From Botryosphaeria dothidea (taxonomy: Eukaryota > Ascomycota > Dothideomycetes > Botryosphaeriales > Botryosphaeriaceae), in NCBI GenBank assembly GCA_011503125.2, contig WWBZ02000008.1, positions 62,001 through 126,000 of the forward strand: a stretch of 64,000 nucleotides of DNA. The letters run 5' to 3'. A program made the position numbers and the translations under genes. Below are positions 1-11,233 of the stretch, one piece after another. How positions within the stretch are numbered: the first letter of the stretch is position 1; each line of letters begins with the position of its first letter. The notes under the pieces were generated by a model. The model was given only the letters and a program-made list of their open reading frames with translations. It was not told where the DNA came from and searched no databases.

Positions 1-1185
1 AGTCCATCTTCCAGGCCTACGTCAACCAGATGGTCGAAAATATCCGCCGCCGCCTCGATGCGAGCGACAAGGCCATCACCATCTGCATCTCCGATCTCTA
101 CAACTTCACCACGTTCGACATCATGGGTGACCTGGCCTTTGGAGAGCCGCTTGGCCTGCTCAACAGCGGCTCGTACACCGAGTGGGTGGAGGCCGTGTTC
201 GACAACTTCAAGCTTGCCGTTTTCGGCCAGGTGCTGCGGGCCTACCCCGTTATGGACGCGCTCTTCCAATTCCTCCTGCCGGCGAGCCTGCAGGAGCAGC
301 GCAAGAAGCAGCAGCTCTTCACCACGGAGCGCGTCGACAAGCGCCTTGCGCGGAAGACCGACCGCCCAGACATCTGGACGTACGTCATGAAACAGGAGGC
401 CAGCAACCCACTCACGCTGCCGGAGATGTACAGCTCTGCAAGCACCTTCATGCTGGCGGGCACTGAGACAACCGCCACGCTGCTCAGTGGTCTCACCTAC
501 CTACTTCTGAAGAACAAGCCCGTCCTTGAGAAGCTGCTGGCCGAAATCCACACGGCGATCAAGACAGATGCGGACATCACTATGCAGAACCTGGTTCCCC
601 TTCGCTATCTCAACGCGTGCATTGAGGAGGCTCTGAGATTCTATCCACCGGTGCCTTGTCCGCTGCCGCGCGTCGTGCCTAAGCAGGGTGCCGCCATCTG
701 TGGAAAGTGGGTTGCAGGCGGAGTAAGTTTTCCTGATGACGTATTGGCTAGAGATGCGCTAACGGATCGTGGTAGACGATTGTGGCTGTGTGCAACTACG
801 CGGCCAACCATTCGCAGGACAACTTTACCTTGCCGGATGAGTTTATCCCCGAGCGGTGGCTGGATGACCCACGCTTCGCTTCGGACAAGCGGGCGGCCTT
901 TCAACCATTTTCGTATGGCCCCCGCGGCTGCCTGGGCAAGACGTGAGTTTACCTACCGAACGATGGCATCCGGTGAACATACCTGGCGATCTCTTCCGCT
1001 AACATCACATATTATGTAGACTCGCCTACCACGAGATGCGTCTGATGCTAGTCAAGCTGCTTGTCAATGTCGACATCGAGAGCCTAGGCGGGGACTCGGA
1101 GACTTGGATGGACCAGCGCATCTTCGCGTTATGGGAGAAGCCCCAGCTGAATATTCGCGTTAAGCGCCGCGAACTTTCCGATTAG
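1..1185 (+). CDS. Cytochrome P450, 5' end outside the window
   Basis: This is the C-terminal two thirds of a haem-thiolate monooxygenase, resembling the isotrichodermin C-15 hydroxylase-like (CYP65-type) fungal P450s; that subfamily call is from memory of the family. It is read in the frame beginning at base 3. Visible motifs are the I-helix oxygen-binding AGTETT, the K-helix ExxR in EEALRFYP, the PERW region, and the haem loop [10 protein letters not shown] with its cysteine ligand. Two introns are inferred: 723-775 (GTAAGT...GGTAG) and 943-1019 (GTGAGT...TGTAG). Joining them restores [15 protein letters not shown] and GKTLAYHEMR. The stop is TAG at 1183-1185. I see no premature stop in the visible part. 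It lies at the left edge of the polyketide cluster and could oxidise the polyketide. Substrate is unknown. Confidence 0.93.
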
Positions 1186-1401
1186 CCACGTGTTGCGCTG
1201 CTTAGTTGATGACTTTATTCTCTTTCACTCAAAGTAGAGTCAACTTATAGTTGCTAAAAGTCTGTATAGAAGTACGGCAGCAGACGGACTATGGCCTTCC
1301 GCAAGTCGCTAGTCCCTTCCAATTATTTCCAAAGTCAACCATAGCTCCACCATATAAGAGCCATCAAGCGATTTGGATAAATCCCACGGTTCCTAGTAGC
1401 A

Positions 1402-2486
1402 CTATCCTTCCACACCGACCTCAAAGTCCACATACGCCATGCCACAAATCCACTCAAGGACAGGCTCGTACAACAGCAACTTGGCTTTCTCCCCTCCCAT
1501 AGCTCCAGACATAGCCACGTAGTTCAACACTTCATGCCCGCCATGCCCAGCTTCCTTCTCCACCTCCTCATACGTGAGGCCACGGAGCCAGTCGCTATCG
1601 CCGTCACAGTAGTGCTTCAGGAACTTGCGGTCCCACTCAGCATTGATCAGCGGATGCGCCGAGTTCAACGGATACTCGTTCTTCCTCGCCATCTCCATCT
1701 CGTACTCGTCCAGCTCCACAAACAGCCTCGGATGCTTCTCCAGCACACCAGGTCCAAACGTCTGATACTCCTTCATCTTGGCCAAGAACGGATCGCGCGG
1801 ATCCTCGCCCGCCTGGCCGGGGCTCCAGTACGGCGGCCAGTGCGACAGGCCGCCGGTGCACAGGAAGGCCACGCGGCACGCGTCCGGCAGCGCTTCGGCC
1901 GCGCGGCGCACCGCCTCGCCGAGCGCGAAGGCGCGCGAGTAGCGCATCAGCGGCGGCGTGAACACGTTGATGTAGACGGGCACGACGCTGACGTCGGCCG
2001 GCAGGCGGCCCTCCAGCCGCATCAGCACCCACGGCATCAGCAGGTTCTGGCCGAACGCGGCGCTGCCGGTGCGCGCGGCGTCGAAGCCGGCGTGCACGAG
2101 TGACGCGAGGAGGTGCTCGGCGGCCGCGGGGTTGCCCGAGTAGACGTACTTCGTCGGGATGCGCAGCGCCTCCATGAGCTGGTCGGCGGGTCCGCTGTGC
2201 GTGGCGGCCACGCCCACGGCGATGCTCGGCATGTTGGTGCGGAAGAAGTTCTCGAAGTGGTCGTCCAGGAATGCGATTATGACGTTGGGTGCCGCGTCCA
2301 CGAGCGTCTGGCCCAGCGCGAGTGCTGCTGCTTCGGTGCGTGCGCGGGCATCGGGAGCGGCAGATTCGGGGAAGCCGACAGCGCCTGTGGGCGCATGCTG
2401 TCAGCAGGCTCGTCCGTGCCAATGATGGGGGACCGACCAGTACCTGGAGCGTGGGATAGCCCGACCGCAGAGACGATTTTGCCCAT
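1402..2486 (-). CDS. LigB-type extradiol aromatic ring-opening dioxygenase
   Basis: Extradiol dioxygenases of the LigB (class III) family cleave catecholic rings using a non-haem Fe(II). The gene starts at the ATG at 2486-2484 (MGKIVSAVGLSHAPG). A 59-nt intron (2443-2385, GTACTGG...CCACAG with branch-like CTGAC) then joins to VGFPESAAPDARAR, giving about 341 residues. Two conserved family histidines are visible, in SHAPG and in DDHFENFF. The C-terminal half carries the conserved GGLSHWP, DP and GHGGHE stretches. Without the intron the N-terminus appears to be in another frame, which would hide the start. The gene ends about 200 bp from the end of the P450 and points towards it. An aromatic ring-cleaving enzyme next to a reducing PKS is unusual, so its substrate is unclear. 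Confidence 0.9.
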
Positions 2487-4086
2487 TTTACCGGTGTATC
2501 GAGATGTGCTGCTTGGAGCGGCCTACCCAAGTGAAATGAGTTACGAGGAGCACTTGATATAAGTCATTCAACTGTTCACGGAGTCGATGTGTGAGATCTA
2601 AGATCAGGAGAGAAGTGGTCGTCAAGTGAACGCGATAGGATGAGGACTGCGGGGAGCGGAGATAAGCACGCAACCCCGCATTGCCGCAACATGCTTCTCA
2701 ACCATACCGGCAACTGTTAAAGGCCACGAAACAATAGATAACGAAATGGCGGGCACATGTGCAGGGACAAGTATTATTTGAAAAAGACACCTTGCTGAGG
2801 GACCTAGCAAATAACGCGCCGCCAACCCAGGATTCGGTTCTGACTGAATTGACTGAGCAGCGTCAAATGTTTCGAAATAGAGAGCATCATTCGTCACCAA
2901 CTTGCAGCAACCCACAGTCAAAGAAGAATATGGACGGAAGGAGGAACGCTGTACAAGACAAGGTACAGTGGAGAATCAGGCGTTGAGGATGGCAGTCCAG
3001 GAAGGTGGGGAGGGTTCAGAAGTGGGGATCAGTAAGCTTTTCCCCCAGCTCAATGACAAACATTCCACCTACGTAGGCCTTGATGTTCTTGCTGGGGCTA
3101 TCTTCTCGCGGAACTCTCGTTCAACAACCTAGAAGAGTGACGACTAATTACTCTACATTAGTTTTTCTTAAGCGAGATGGAATAAAGGGCTTATAGTATC
3201 TACTCCCAGATGCCCCACAGTCTCCCACGTTGTCTACACCTTCTCTTCGCTAATCTTGATTCAGTAGCTATCGAGTTCGGCGCTTGACGCATCCGCTACC
3301 AATTGAACCTGGCAAGACTTTTTTTCCAACAGCACAAACTACGCCACAGCCGCCTCCATTAAGGGTCCTACCGTCAAGAAGCCGTGGTTCCCGAGAAGTA
3401 CCGCCTTGTCAGATCTAAGGGTTTGCGAAAAGGCGCAGCTTTCTTCATTGGCAGCATCACTCGGGCAAAGTTTGCATCCAACACATGGTCAATATAAAAG
3501 ACGCAAGGATCCTGAAACAGCACGTGCAGCGTACGTCCACGTGAATAGCTTCCCATGGTGTCTCGAGAAGGATTGTAGCTTATCTAAAGCTAACGTATTA
3601 TATGGGGAAACGAAATGCCTAATAAAACGAAAAGCACTAGTAAAATATCCTTGCTCTACTCCAGCTCAAATTTGATTGGTGTTGGTCGGTTTACACTCCG
3701 TTTCGTTTCCCCATGCAATACGTTAGCGACAGATAGATCGGACACGCCCTATGAGGTATCGTTAGTAGTTCAAAATGACTCTACCATTCACCCGAAGCGA
3801 TCTCCGAATTACATCTCAGTGTTGATCCGTGAGGCACCTCTGCCTACGCCTTCGTTATCGATAAAAGCGAGATAAGAGTTAATCCGAGGCTTATCTTCAA
3901 CTCAAAGGAGGAGCCGGATGAAAGGAATCGAGCTTCATTGATCCGTCCTAGTAAATCCTTCGCTTTTACCATCTCAAAATTGTCATACTAACTTCGCTTT
4001 ACTTCAACTTAACATTTTTCAAGGCATTTAATTTGTCTCAATATCATCAGACTCGAGATCGTGAAGCAAGACCTGATAACTCCCAT
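2487..4086. other. Intergenic region without a supported gene
   Basis: No ORF here has family resemblance or convincing exon structure; those present are short and overlap on both strands. The part from about 2560 contains the upstream region of the LigB gene. The stretch from 3150 on is more AT-rich and holds the inverted-repeat element listed separately. The last 100 bp before 4087 should carry the promoter of the FAD monooxygenase. Confidence 0.6.
3582..3734. repeat. MITE-like element with about 30-bp terminal inverted repeats
   Basis: The left arm (about 3582-3616) and the right arm (about 3699-3734) are near-perfect reverse complements. They share GCTAACGTATT, then ATGGGGAAACGAAA, and outside these an ATCT...GCTAACG core. 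The arms enclose about 80 bp without coding capacity, for a total of about 150 bp. This is the layout of a non-autonomous DNA transposon (MITE). I see no convincing target-site duplication, so an ordinary hairpin remains possible. Confidence 0.6.
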
Positions 4087-5682
4087 CATGACCTCAGAGG
4101 GACTTCGCGTTGTCATCGTTGGGGCAGGATTCTGTGGACTTACGGCTGCGATTGAAACAAAGCTGCGTAGAATGCATCCAGTTCTAGTAGAGACATATCC
4201 CTCGAGCAAGAATTACGGGTAAGCACTTAACAGGTGTTGATACCACTCGCTGACTATCCTACAGAGACGTGATTGAATTTTTCAACAATGCGGGAATGAT
4301 CATCAACAGATGGGTGGACGGGCGGATCGGCCGCGAGATGCTCAAGATATGCATCAACCAGGGAGACAAGTTCCAATTCTTCGCCCACGATGGGACATTT
4401 CTCTGCGAGGAGCCGTGGAACTCCAGGCCCCACCACTACTATCAGCAGTTCGCCGGCCACCGGGGAGAAATGCACTAGTTGGTCGTCGATTATGCCGAAG
4501 AGATCGGCGTCAAAATGCGATTTGGCGAGAAGTTGGTGCAATACCTCGACAGCGACGCGGAGGTTGGTGTTGTCACCGCGAAAGGAGAGAAGATTTTGGG
4601 CGACGTCGTATTGGCAGCCGATGGACCTCGGTCTCTTGCACGGCAACTAGTCCTCGGTTTACCTGACAACAAGGTAAGTTCACCACTTCCTTCGCGAGTA
4701 CGCTACACTAACACGAGAGGCAGGTGAACTCGGGCTATGCAATCTATAGAACGTTTTTCACCTTGACCGAACACCGCAAAAACCCTCTTCTGACGGAGTT
4801 CTGTGACCCGAACAAGGACATGACTAGGATGTGGGTTGGTACAGACTTGCATGGCATCATCGATACTTGGAACAGAGGGAGGGATATTGGCTGGGTTTTG
4901 ACGCACAAGGTTTGCCCTCTCCTCCCATTGGTAGATATGGCGGTCCTTTGTAGCTGATGTACAGCAGGACAATCATGACATTGGTGACTCCTGGTCATTT
5001 CCTGGGCGCAAGGAGGATGTTCTGGGATATTTAGAGAATGGATGGGACGAGAGGTTCAAGGAGGTCGTGGGACAGACTCCTGAAAAGCAGCTGGTGGACT
5101 ACAAGCTCGTCTGGCGAGAGCCGCTAAAGACTTGGCTCAGTGGTTCCGCGAGGATTGCAGTGATCGGTAGAGCTCACTTTCTCAACAAGCAAAAACTACT
5201 CTGACACAAGCACTTTAGGTGATGCGGCCCATTGCCATCTACCCAGTTCCGGCCAAGGCGGTGCCCAGGCACTCGAAGACGGTGTGGCCATCGCTTTGGC
5301 GCTACAAAGAGCAAATGGAGACGTTCCTCTCGCCCTGAGAGTATTTGAGCGGATTCGATTCAACCGAAGTCACATGTCATCCGTCACCAACCGCGACGAT
5401 TATCACAGAGTTGTCTGGACACCAGAGTTTGTCAAAGACCACCCGGGGGCACTATCCATACCGTGCATGGATTGGATTATGGAACATGATGCTAGAGCCA
5501 ATGCCGAGGAACACTTCGACTATCTGGCAGCCGATGTGCGGAATGATAGGCCTGGAACGATTAAACACCTTGCTCTGCCAGCTGGGGGTTCCTATTTATC
5601 TATTCGGGATGAGGGGGTTAAGGGTAGCAATCCTGAGATTACGGAAAAGCATGTGACACAGGTCTTGGTCTTGGATGTTTAA
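4087..5682 (+). pseudogene. FAD-dependent monooxygenase with an in-frame TAG
   Basis: This is a flavin-dependent (salicylate hydroxylase-like) monooxygenase of the kind used in fungal cluster tailoring. It has the N-terminal dinucleotide motif VVIVGAGFCGL, an HRGEMH segment, an AADGPRSLAR segment like the family DG motif, and the C-terminal FAD motif GDAAHCHLPSSGQGG. Inferred exons are 4087-4218, 4265-4673, 4724-4909, 4968-5166 and 5219-5682; every junction is GT...AG and keeps the frame. The exception is a TAG at 4476-4478, right after HRGEMH and before LVVDYAEEIG, inside clearly conserved coding sequence. It could be CAG changed to TAG. I find no in-frame intron that removes it while keeping HRGEMH. 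Translation would stop near residue 114, so the gene is probably dead unless read through, edited, or the base is a sequencing error. Confidence 0.85.
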
Positions 5683-6191
5683 GCTGTGAAATAGACTTTC
5701 TCTATGTGGTTTTGGGCATATATGATATATCTTAATAGGCATTTCACCTCCCCTCGAGGAACATTAGTTCGTGAAATTATACTGAACTAGTTTTAGCTTG
5801 AGACGTGTTACATGGCTTCTGGTGAGACTATTGAGAATGAGGAAAACGGATCCAGTGTCTTCCTTCTATTGCCATCGAGGGGTAAAAGCCGGGAGAGGAT
5901 ATTTATCAAGCCAACATTACGTCTTATAATTTCACTGGACTTCTGTAATATATGTCCCTGAAAAAAAACCCCGAATCGAAAGTTTAAGGTGTAAACCGAA
6001 TTCTGTATTCGCCTTCCTATAATTCTGCCACGCTCGATTCTCTTTATAATATATATCTAACGCTCCTACGGGGCTGACTGTCCGCCTTTCTCGGAAACTG
6101 CCTTCTGTATAATCTTGATTGCTTGGTCCTTATTAAGAATCGTATCATTTTGACTTCCGCCATTGACATCAACACCTTTAATAGTAAACAA
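5683..6191. other. Convergent intergenic region
   Basis: This region lies between the 3' ends of the FAD monooxygenase and the MFS transporter. It is AT-rich with several TATATA-type stretches near 5720 and 6045. No coding region is seen. The transporter frame stays open past its TAA down to a TAG at 6066-6068, which could be an ancestral tail. Confidence 0.5.
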
Positions 6192-8140
6192 TTAGTCTAC
6201 CTCCTTAAGTGTTTTGCCTTTGGTCTCAACGAAAAGTAGCCAAATAACGACAATAATAGCTACATTCCACCCGGCGTTGATGGCGTAGTATCTCCATGAG
6301 ATCTTTTCAACGGCAATTGGCAAGGTGTATGTGTTGAGGAAGGCAAAGGCGTATCCAACGGCCTGTCCAGCGGCAATGCCTTTTGCCCTCTGAGTGTAGC
6401 GAAGGACCTCGGGCAGATAGGAATGTGCAAGATGCATCCTCTCCTTGTTTCAGCACATTGAATAGAAGAAGAACGACAGATCTTACCAAGACCCACAAGA
6501 AGCATACTGAAATACGAAAGCCACAGCGATTGCACAGATACCATACGACGAACCCTTCCTCGTTTCAGAGAAGTGGATCAAGACAGCAAGCAGCGCTAAC
6601 GATACTGTCATGATCCCCGTCCCGATTACTACTTCTATCAAGAAACACATCTCTCGGCTTCCAACTCTTGGTTCTTTTCTTTACTGTTGGATATCACTCG
6701 TTTTCGAGACAAATCGTGTCTCACTATATAGCTTAGGCACAATCACTTGTATAAGAGGCAAGCGGGTTACCTACCCTCTCCCTCTTCATGCCGATCATCA
6801 ATAGATCATCGTTGTTCATCAACATTACAACATTTACTTACGCGGGGTGGTTTTTCGGCCTATCTTCTCGATGAAGAATCCACCGGCAATGACGGCTACG
6901 GTATTCCAAATGCAGATTCCAAAGTTAATGAGCAACTGGTCTTTCAAGTTTCTGATGCCCGTATTGGCGATTATAATGGTAAGGAAATAGCTGGTGGCAT
7001 CGTCTCAGTGGATGCAGATTTGCGGTTGATTTGAAGACCTTACATAATAGTGCTGGATCCCGATATTTGAAAGAAGATGTTTACCAAAATTTCAATGAGG
7101 CAGCGGCGCAGATTTGGCACTAGACGGTCAGACGCTTGTCAGTAGAAGAGCAATATTTCCTAATTGGTCATCTCACGAGGAGTCCAAAGACTTTTCCATG
7201 GTCCTTCATGCTCCTTCTCATATTCCAGCGCGTTGGAAATTTCGTTCAGTTCAGCTTGCACCAACAAATCGTTTGTGCTGCCGTTTGCGTGTAGGTACGC
7301 AAGAATTTCGAAGGCCTTCTGAACGCATTAGCGTTATGCAACTCTTCTTGGTTCACAATTCTGTATACCTCGTCTTTCCTATCTCTATAAATTAGCCAGC
7401 GCGGGCTTTCGGGAGTGAGAGGTAAGATAGCGATGGCCATCAGAGGTGTGAGAAGTTCTCCCTATGTGGTTGGGTCAAATTGGCTCGTCTCGGAGTTTTG
7501 ATGCGGGTGCATTTACCAGCACCGGACCCCTCCATTGCCAGTTCGAAGTGAACCGATATATGCCGAGTAGTATGGAGGATACTACAAGGCCTATGAACGG
7601 CAGGGATGACATGAGAATTCCAACCCAAATGCCTCTTGTCTTTGGATGGGCGAGCTCCATCACCCAGGTCGGAGACGCAGTTGCAGCAATGGTCAGAGAG
7701 AAGCCGAGTAGGAACCTGCCCGCCGCAAATACCCCCTCTACGAATTTATTAGCAACGTCCCATTCAGAGGTAAAGGAGAGCCGCACCGTTTGGAGCTGAG
7801 GCCTGAACCACTGCACCGACCGCTGCGATTGAACTTCCAATGACCATTCCTTTCTTCCTCCCCCATCTATCGAGTATTGAACCAGCAGACGGACCGCTCA
7901 CAATAGATCCTGCATTCACGATAGCCACGTTTAGACCAACAAGACCAGAGTTCAAGTTGAAATCTTCGAATTTCGTATCAGCATGGAAGAAGAACTTTGG
8001 GGGCAGGGTGAGGGAGGCGCACGTTCGAAGTAAGCCGGGACGCTATTCGGATTGTTGATCAAGCTGGCATCGTAGGATAGATTTGCAATGTTCAGGATGG
8101 CGGCAAGGAGCACAAGACCAAAAGTCACTGATGGATGCAT
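6192..8140 (-). CDS. MFS sugar transporter (lactose-permease-like), nine exons
   Basis: A major facilitator superfamily permease of the fungal sugar-porter type, placed to serve cluster import or export. It looks broken in raw frames but splices well. Inferred exons are 8140-8023, 7963-7787, 7737-7517, 7461-7369, 7318-7177, 7119-7044, 6990-6842, about 6650-6487 and 6438-6192. Family marks recovered after splicing are GSIVSGPSAG, DRWGRKKG, FAAGRFLLGF, PESPRWL, EKIGRK, a late PEVLRYTQRAKG loop and a terminal VETKGKTLKEVD. The acceptor of the long seventh intron is the least certain. The frame ends in TAA at 6194-6192 just where relatives continue into a cytoplasmic tail. That TAA may be a mutated CAA, so the protein may be shortened by up to about 40 residues. 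The ATG at 8140 was chosen because it begins the conserved first segment. Confidence 0.75.
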
Positions 8141-8561
8141 CTTGGCTGCCGGAAATTCCACAGAGCTCCAAGAATATATCCCATGGCCGTGAGCTTGCTT
8201 CCATCAAACTCTGACCCAGCATAGTTGGTACAAAGCTGGCCGCTAGCACAATGTGGGGTAAGACGACAGCTCGCGCGGGTCTATGGTTGGGGAGCTTGTC
8301 TACCAGTACGCGTATCTATCTGTTCCGAAGCTTATCTACGGGAGATTTTCCGAAGTGCGCGGCAATTTGTGTCTTGACTTCCCATTGGCCATCCCGGAAC
8401 TCAGTGCAATGCTATCTCAGCACAAGCCACCATTTCCGACGGGCCCCGGACCTGGACGAGAGCAACCAGCCGCTGACATGCACGAAATCCCCCGCATGCG
8501 AGTCAAACTTTCCCCTCATGCAAGTTTCTTCTTCCCGCCTATGCATGCACGATAGCTCTCG
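8141..8561. promoter_or_regulatory. Divergent promoter between transporter and transcription factor
   Basis: These 421 bp separate the divergent starts of the MFS transporter (minus strand) and the Zn-cluster factor (plus strand). The two genes could therefore share control elements. No TATA box or binding site can be assigned with confidence. Confidence 0.4.
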
Positions 8562-10944
8562 ATGAGTGAAAAAGCTTCTTCCCAGAGCGTCCAGAGGCGC
8601 AAAGTCTACGCCGCTTGCGAGCCATGCAGAAAACGCAAGGTAAGTTCGGCATAATATTGAGCGATCAAAACGTGAACAAACTGACTCAATATGCAAAGCA
8701 ACGGTTCACAGCCTTGCAACCAATGTACACGACAGAAGTTGGACTGCTCATTCGACCGCCACCGTCGACGTCGTGGGCCTCCGCCGCTGCAAACCCCTGC
8801 AATAGCGCACGACAAATATAAAGAGGCCGTCAACGATGCAGAATCACCACCTTCCATGCCCGCGCCAGTCATTCTTGTGGCGCGCATTCGGCAACTGCCA
8901 GCATCATCCCTGAGCGGGTTGCGACAAGCGCTCCAAGAAGTCATCGGAAGCCAAGGTGACTTGGTGTCAATCAAGTAAGTATCCGATCAACAAGACCTCA
9001 GAGCAATGTACCGACAGTGGTTCAGTGGAAACGATGTGACGATCGATTTGGTATGGCACTTAGTCAATACGTACTGCGTCACAGTAAATGAGCAGTACGG
9101 CGCCATTGTGTGCGTAGATAATTTCATCGAACGCCTAGAATCGAAGCAATGTTCGAGAAGCTTGTGCTGTGCTGTGCTATGTGTGCGGCAAGCCTGCCGT
9201 ACTCTCGTCACCAATCACTCACTCCACGACGTGTGACATCACTCGCAGAGGACTTTGCTGTTGAAGCACGCGAGGCAATCGTGTTGGATATGGAACAGTG
9301 TAGATGGCTTGAAAGCCTCCAGTCTCTGTGCATACTTGCATTGCATGAGATGGCAAACGGCGACGGTCACCAAGCCTGTCTTGATACCAGTAAGTTCTAT
9401 ATCCGTCTGTCTATAACAATCGTCTATTCACCATGCAAGTGAGTGGATGGAAAGTTGTGCAGGCTGCAAAGGTCGTGGATGAATCGGATTCGGACACACA
9501 ACATACATTTGAACTAGCCCGGGATACACTCTACTTAATGGAGTTCCTCGGTTCCATTGGGAGGAAGGTTGTCCAGATTGGCTCCAGGAAGACCAAACAC
9601 CCCAATCAGGAACTTGACGAGTACGGTGGTGACGCATTGTCAACGCGCTTCAACATGGAAGAGATGGTGGATCTGCTCTGGCGCGCTCACATCCTTTTGA
9701 TCAGCGACCACGGGAAACAGACTCCCAAACCATGGCTAATTCAGTCCGCCTACCTGACACTCAAGCTCGACTTCGATGATGTCCTTATCCGATTTCCGGA
9801 CAAGGATGGCCATGAGGAAGACATGATTGCCCAAGAAACTGATACATCCAAACACCTTCTTCGCTATCTGGCTTCTCAATGCGGTATCCTCCTAATGAAC
9901 CGTGTTTTCCTTCCCATCCAAGTATACATTGGTCCACCTCACTCAAGCGGAGAGGCACGCCGATCTTCATCCTCGCTGGTGGATGTGGAATTCCCTGGGG
10001 CCCCTCGGCCCTTTGTCCGAGAGCGCACGTCTTCCTGCTTAGCGAGTGTGAGCAAAATCACCGACTTTTGCAATCAAGCTCTATGCAAGGATGTATTCAA
10101 ATTGGTGAGTTATGTTTCCCGCGCGGTCTTGTCCCATGGCTCATGAGGCTTAGACACCTTTCATGGGCTATTGTTGCCTTCAGAGCGCCCTCGTATTTAT
10201 CAACCAACTTGCTCGGAGCGACCGCAATGAGAACAACGAAAGTCTCGAGAAGCTGAAAGTTTTATTCACTTTTCTTGGCACTCTTCGCAAATTTTTCACT
10301 CCTGCCTGTCAATGGGTGCGTTCTCCACCAGTCTCGTGCTCAGCAGCAGGCTGACAAACTTTCAGGTCGAAACTCTGTTCAGAATCCATGGCAGCAGGAA
10401 ACTCATCTTGAACGATGTTTCGGAAGGTGCTCCATACTTCTCCACCTTTTTTGCCAGATATCCTGGTATAGACGAGCCGCCCTTTGTACCTATCGGCCCA
10501 TCTAAACAGGACAGTCAACATCTGGATACTCTTGCAACTGGGTCCACTGAGCAAGAGAAAGACCCTATCTCGGCGGTGGACACCGAATGGGCAGTAGACT
10601 ATCGTAACGAGCTTCAAGCTCAGGTGCGCCTTCTCCACGTCGAAGGAGACCCCAATCTGCCAGCAACTTCGGTTCACCGTCACCAGACTTGCGAGGGCCC
10701 CGGCGATGACTCTCGTAGAGACTCAGCTGTTCAATTCACCGACACAGAAGATCGAACTTTGTTGGATCTCTTGAACTCCAGGACAAATTGGCAACCAGAC
10801 AGTGGTGTCGGATCCGGGGTGTTTTCGCCCGAGGGATTGCAAGATTTGTTTGCTTTTGATCTCGAACAGGAACTCTTTACGGACGAAGAGTATCACAGAA
10901 TCTTTGGTGCATCGGATTTCGGATACGTTTACCCCTACAGATGA
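8562..10944 (+). CDS. Fungal Zn2Cys6-type transcription factor, zinc cluster possibly defective
   Basis: Probable pathway regulator. The start MSEKASSQSVQRRKVYAACEPCRKRK carries the first two zinc-cluster cysteines. After an intron from 8641 the last three follow in PCNQCTRQKLDC, then a basic RHRRRRG linker. The third cysteine, expected right after the junction, is missing. The acceptor at 8697-8698 gives AAC-GGT in a frame that does not match the upstream exon. The acceptor at 8710-8711 keeps the frame but removes that segment. The middle and C-terminal regions match a fungal-specific regulator, with several more introns (for example from 8975, 9392, about 10104 and 10315). The last long exon starts near 10366 with VETLFRIHGSRK and ends with the acidic EYHRIFGASDFGYVYPYR. 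Exact exon borders between 9000 and 9450 are uncertain. Confidence 0.75.
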
Positions 10945-11233
10945 CTGTCAGAGGCTATAGCGTAGTAATATCATCGTCCCATGATTTGCAAGTGCGGGGT
11001 ATTGGACACAGAAGAGGGCCGGTCGTTGACCTTCATTCGCCAATGAACACGCTGCTTCCAGCGTCAAGGTGTCTTATCTGCTTATCTCGACGCGGATGAT
11101 AAGAGGGTGGGGACTTTTGTATTCCGCACTCACCTCTCACCCACTCCTCAACTTATTTCTGCTTTCCGTGAATGCAACCTGGTCTCCCCGTTTGAAACCC
11201 CGACCACACGCCGAATTTCGCCGGGTCCCTGAG

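Noticed and set aside
1534..2562. Plus-strand ORFs opposite the LigB gene
   Set aside because: They are shadows of the minus-strand coding sequence; the minus strand carries the conserved LigB motifs.
6192..8140. Calling the MFS transporter a multiply frameshifted pseudogene
   Set aside because: Each apparent frameshift coincides with a 49-59 nt GT...AG intron that restores a conserved transporter segment. Only the terminal TAA remains doubtful.
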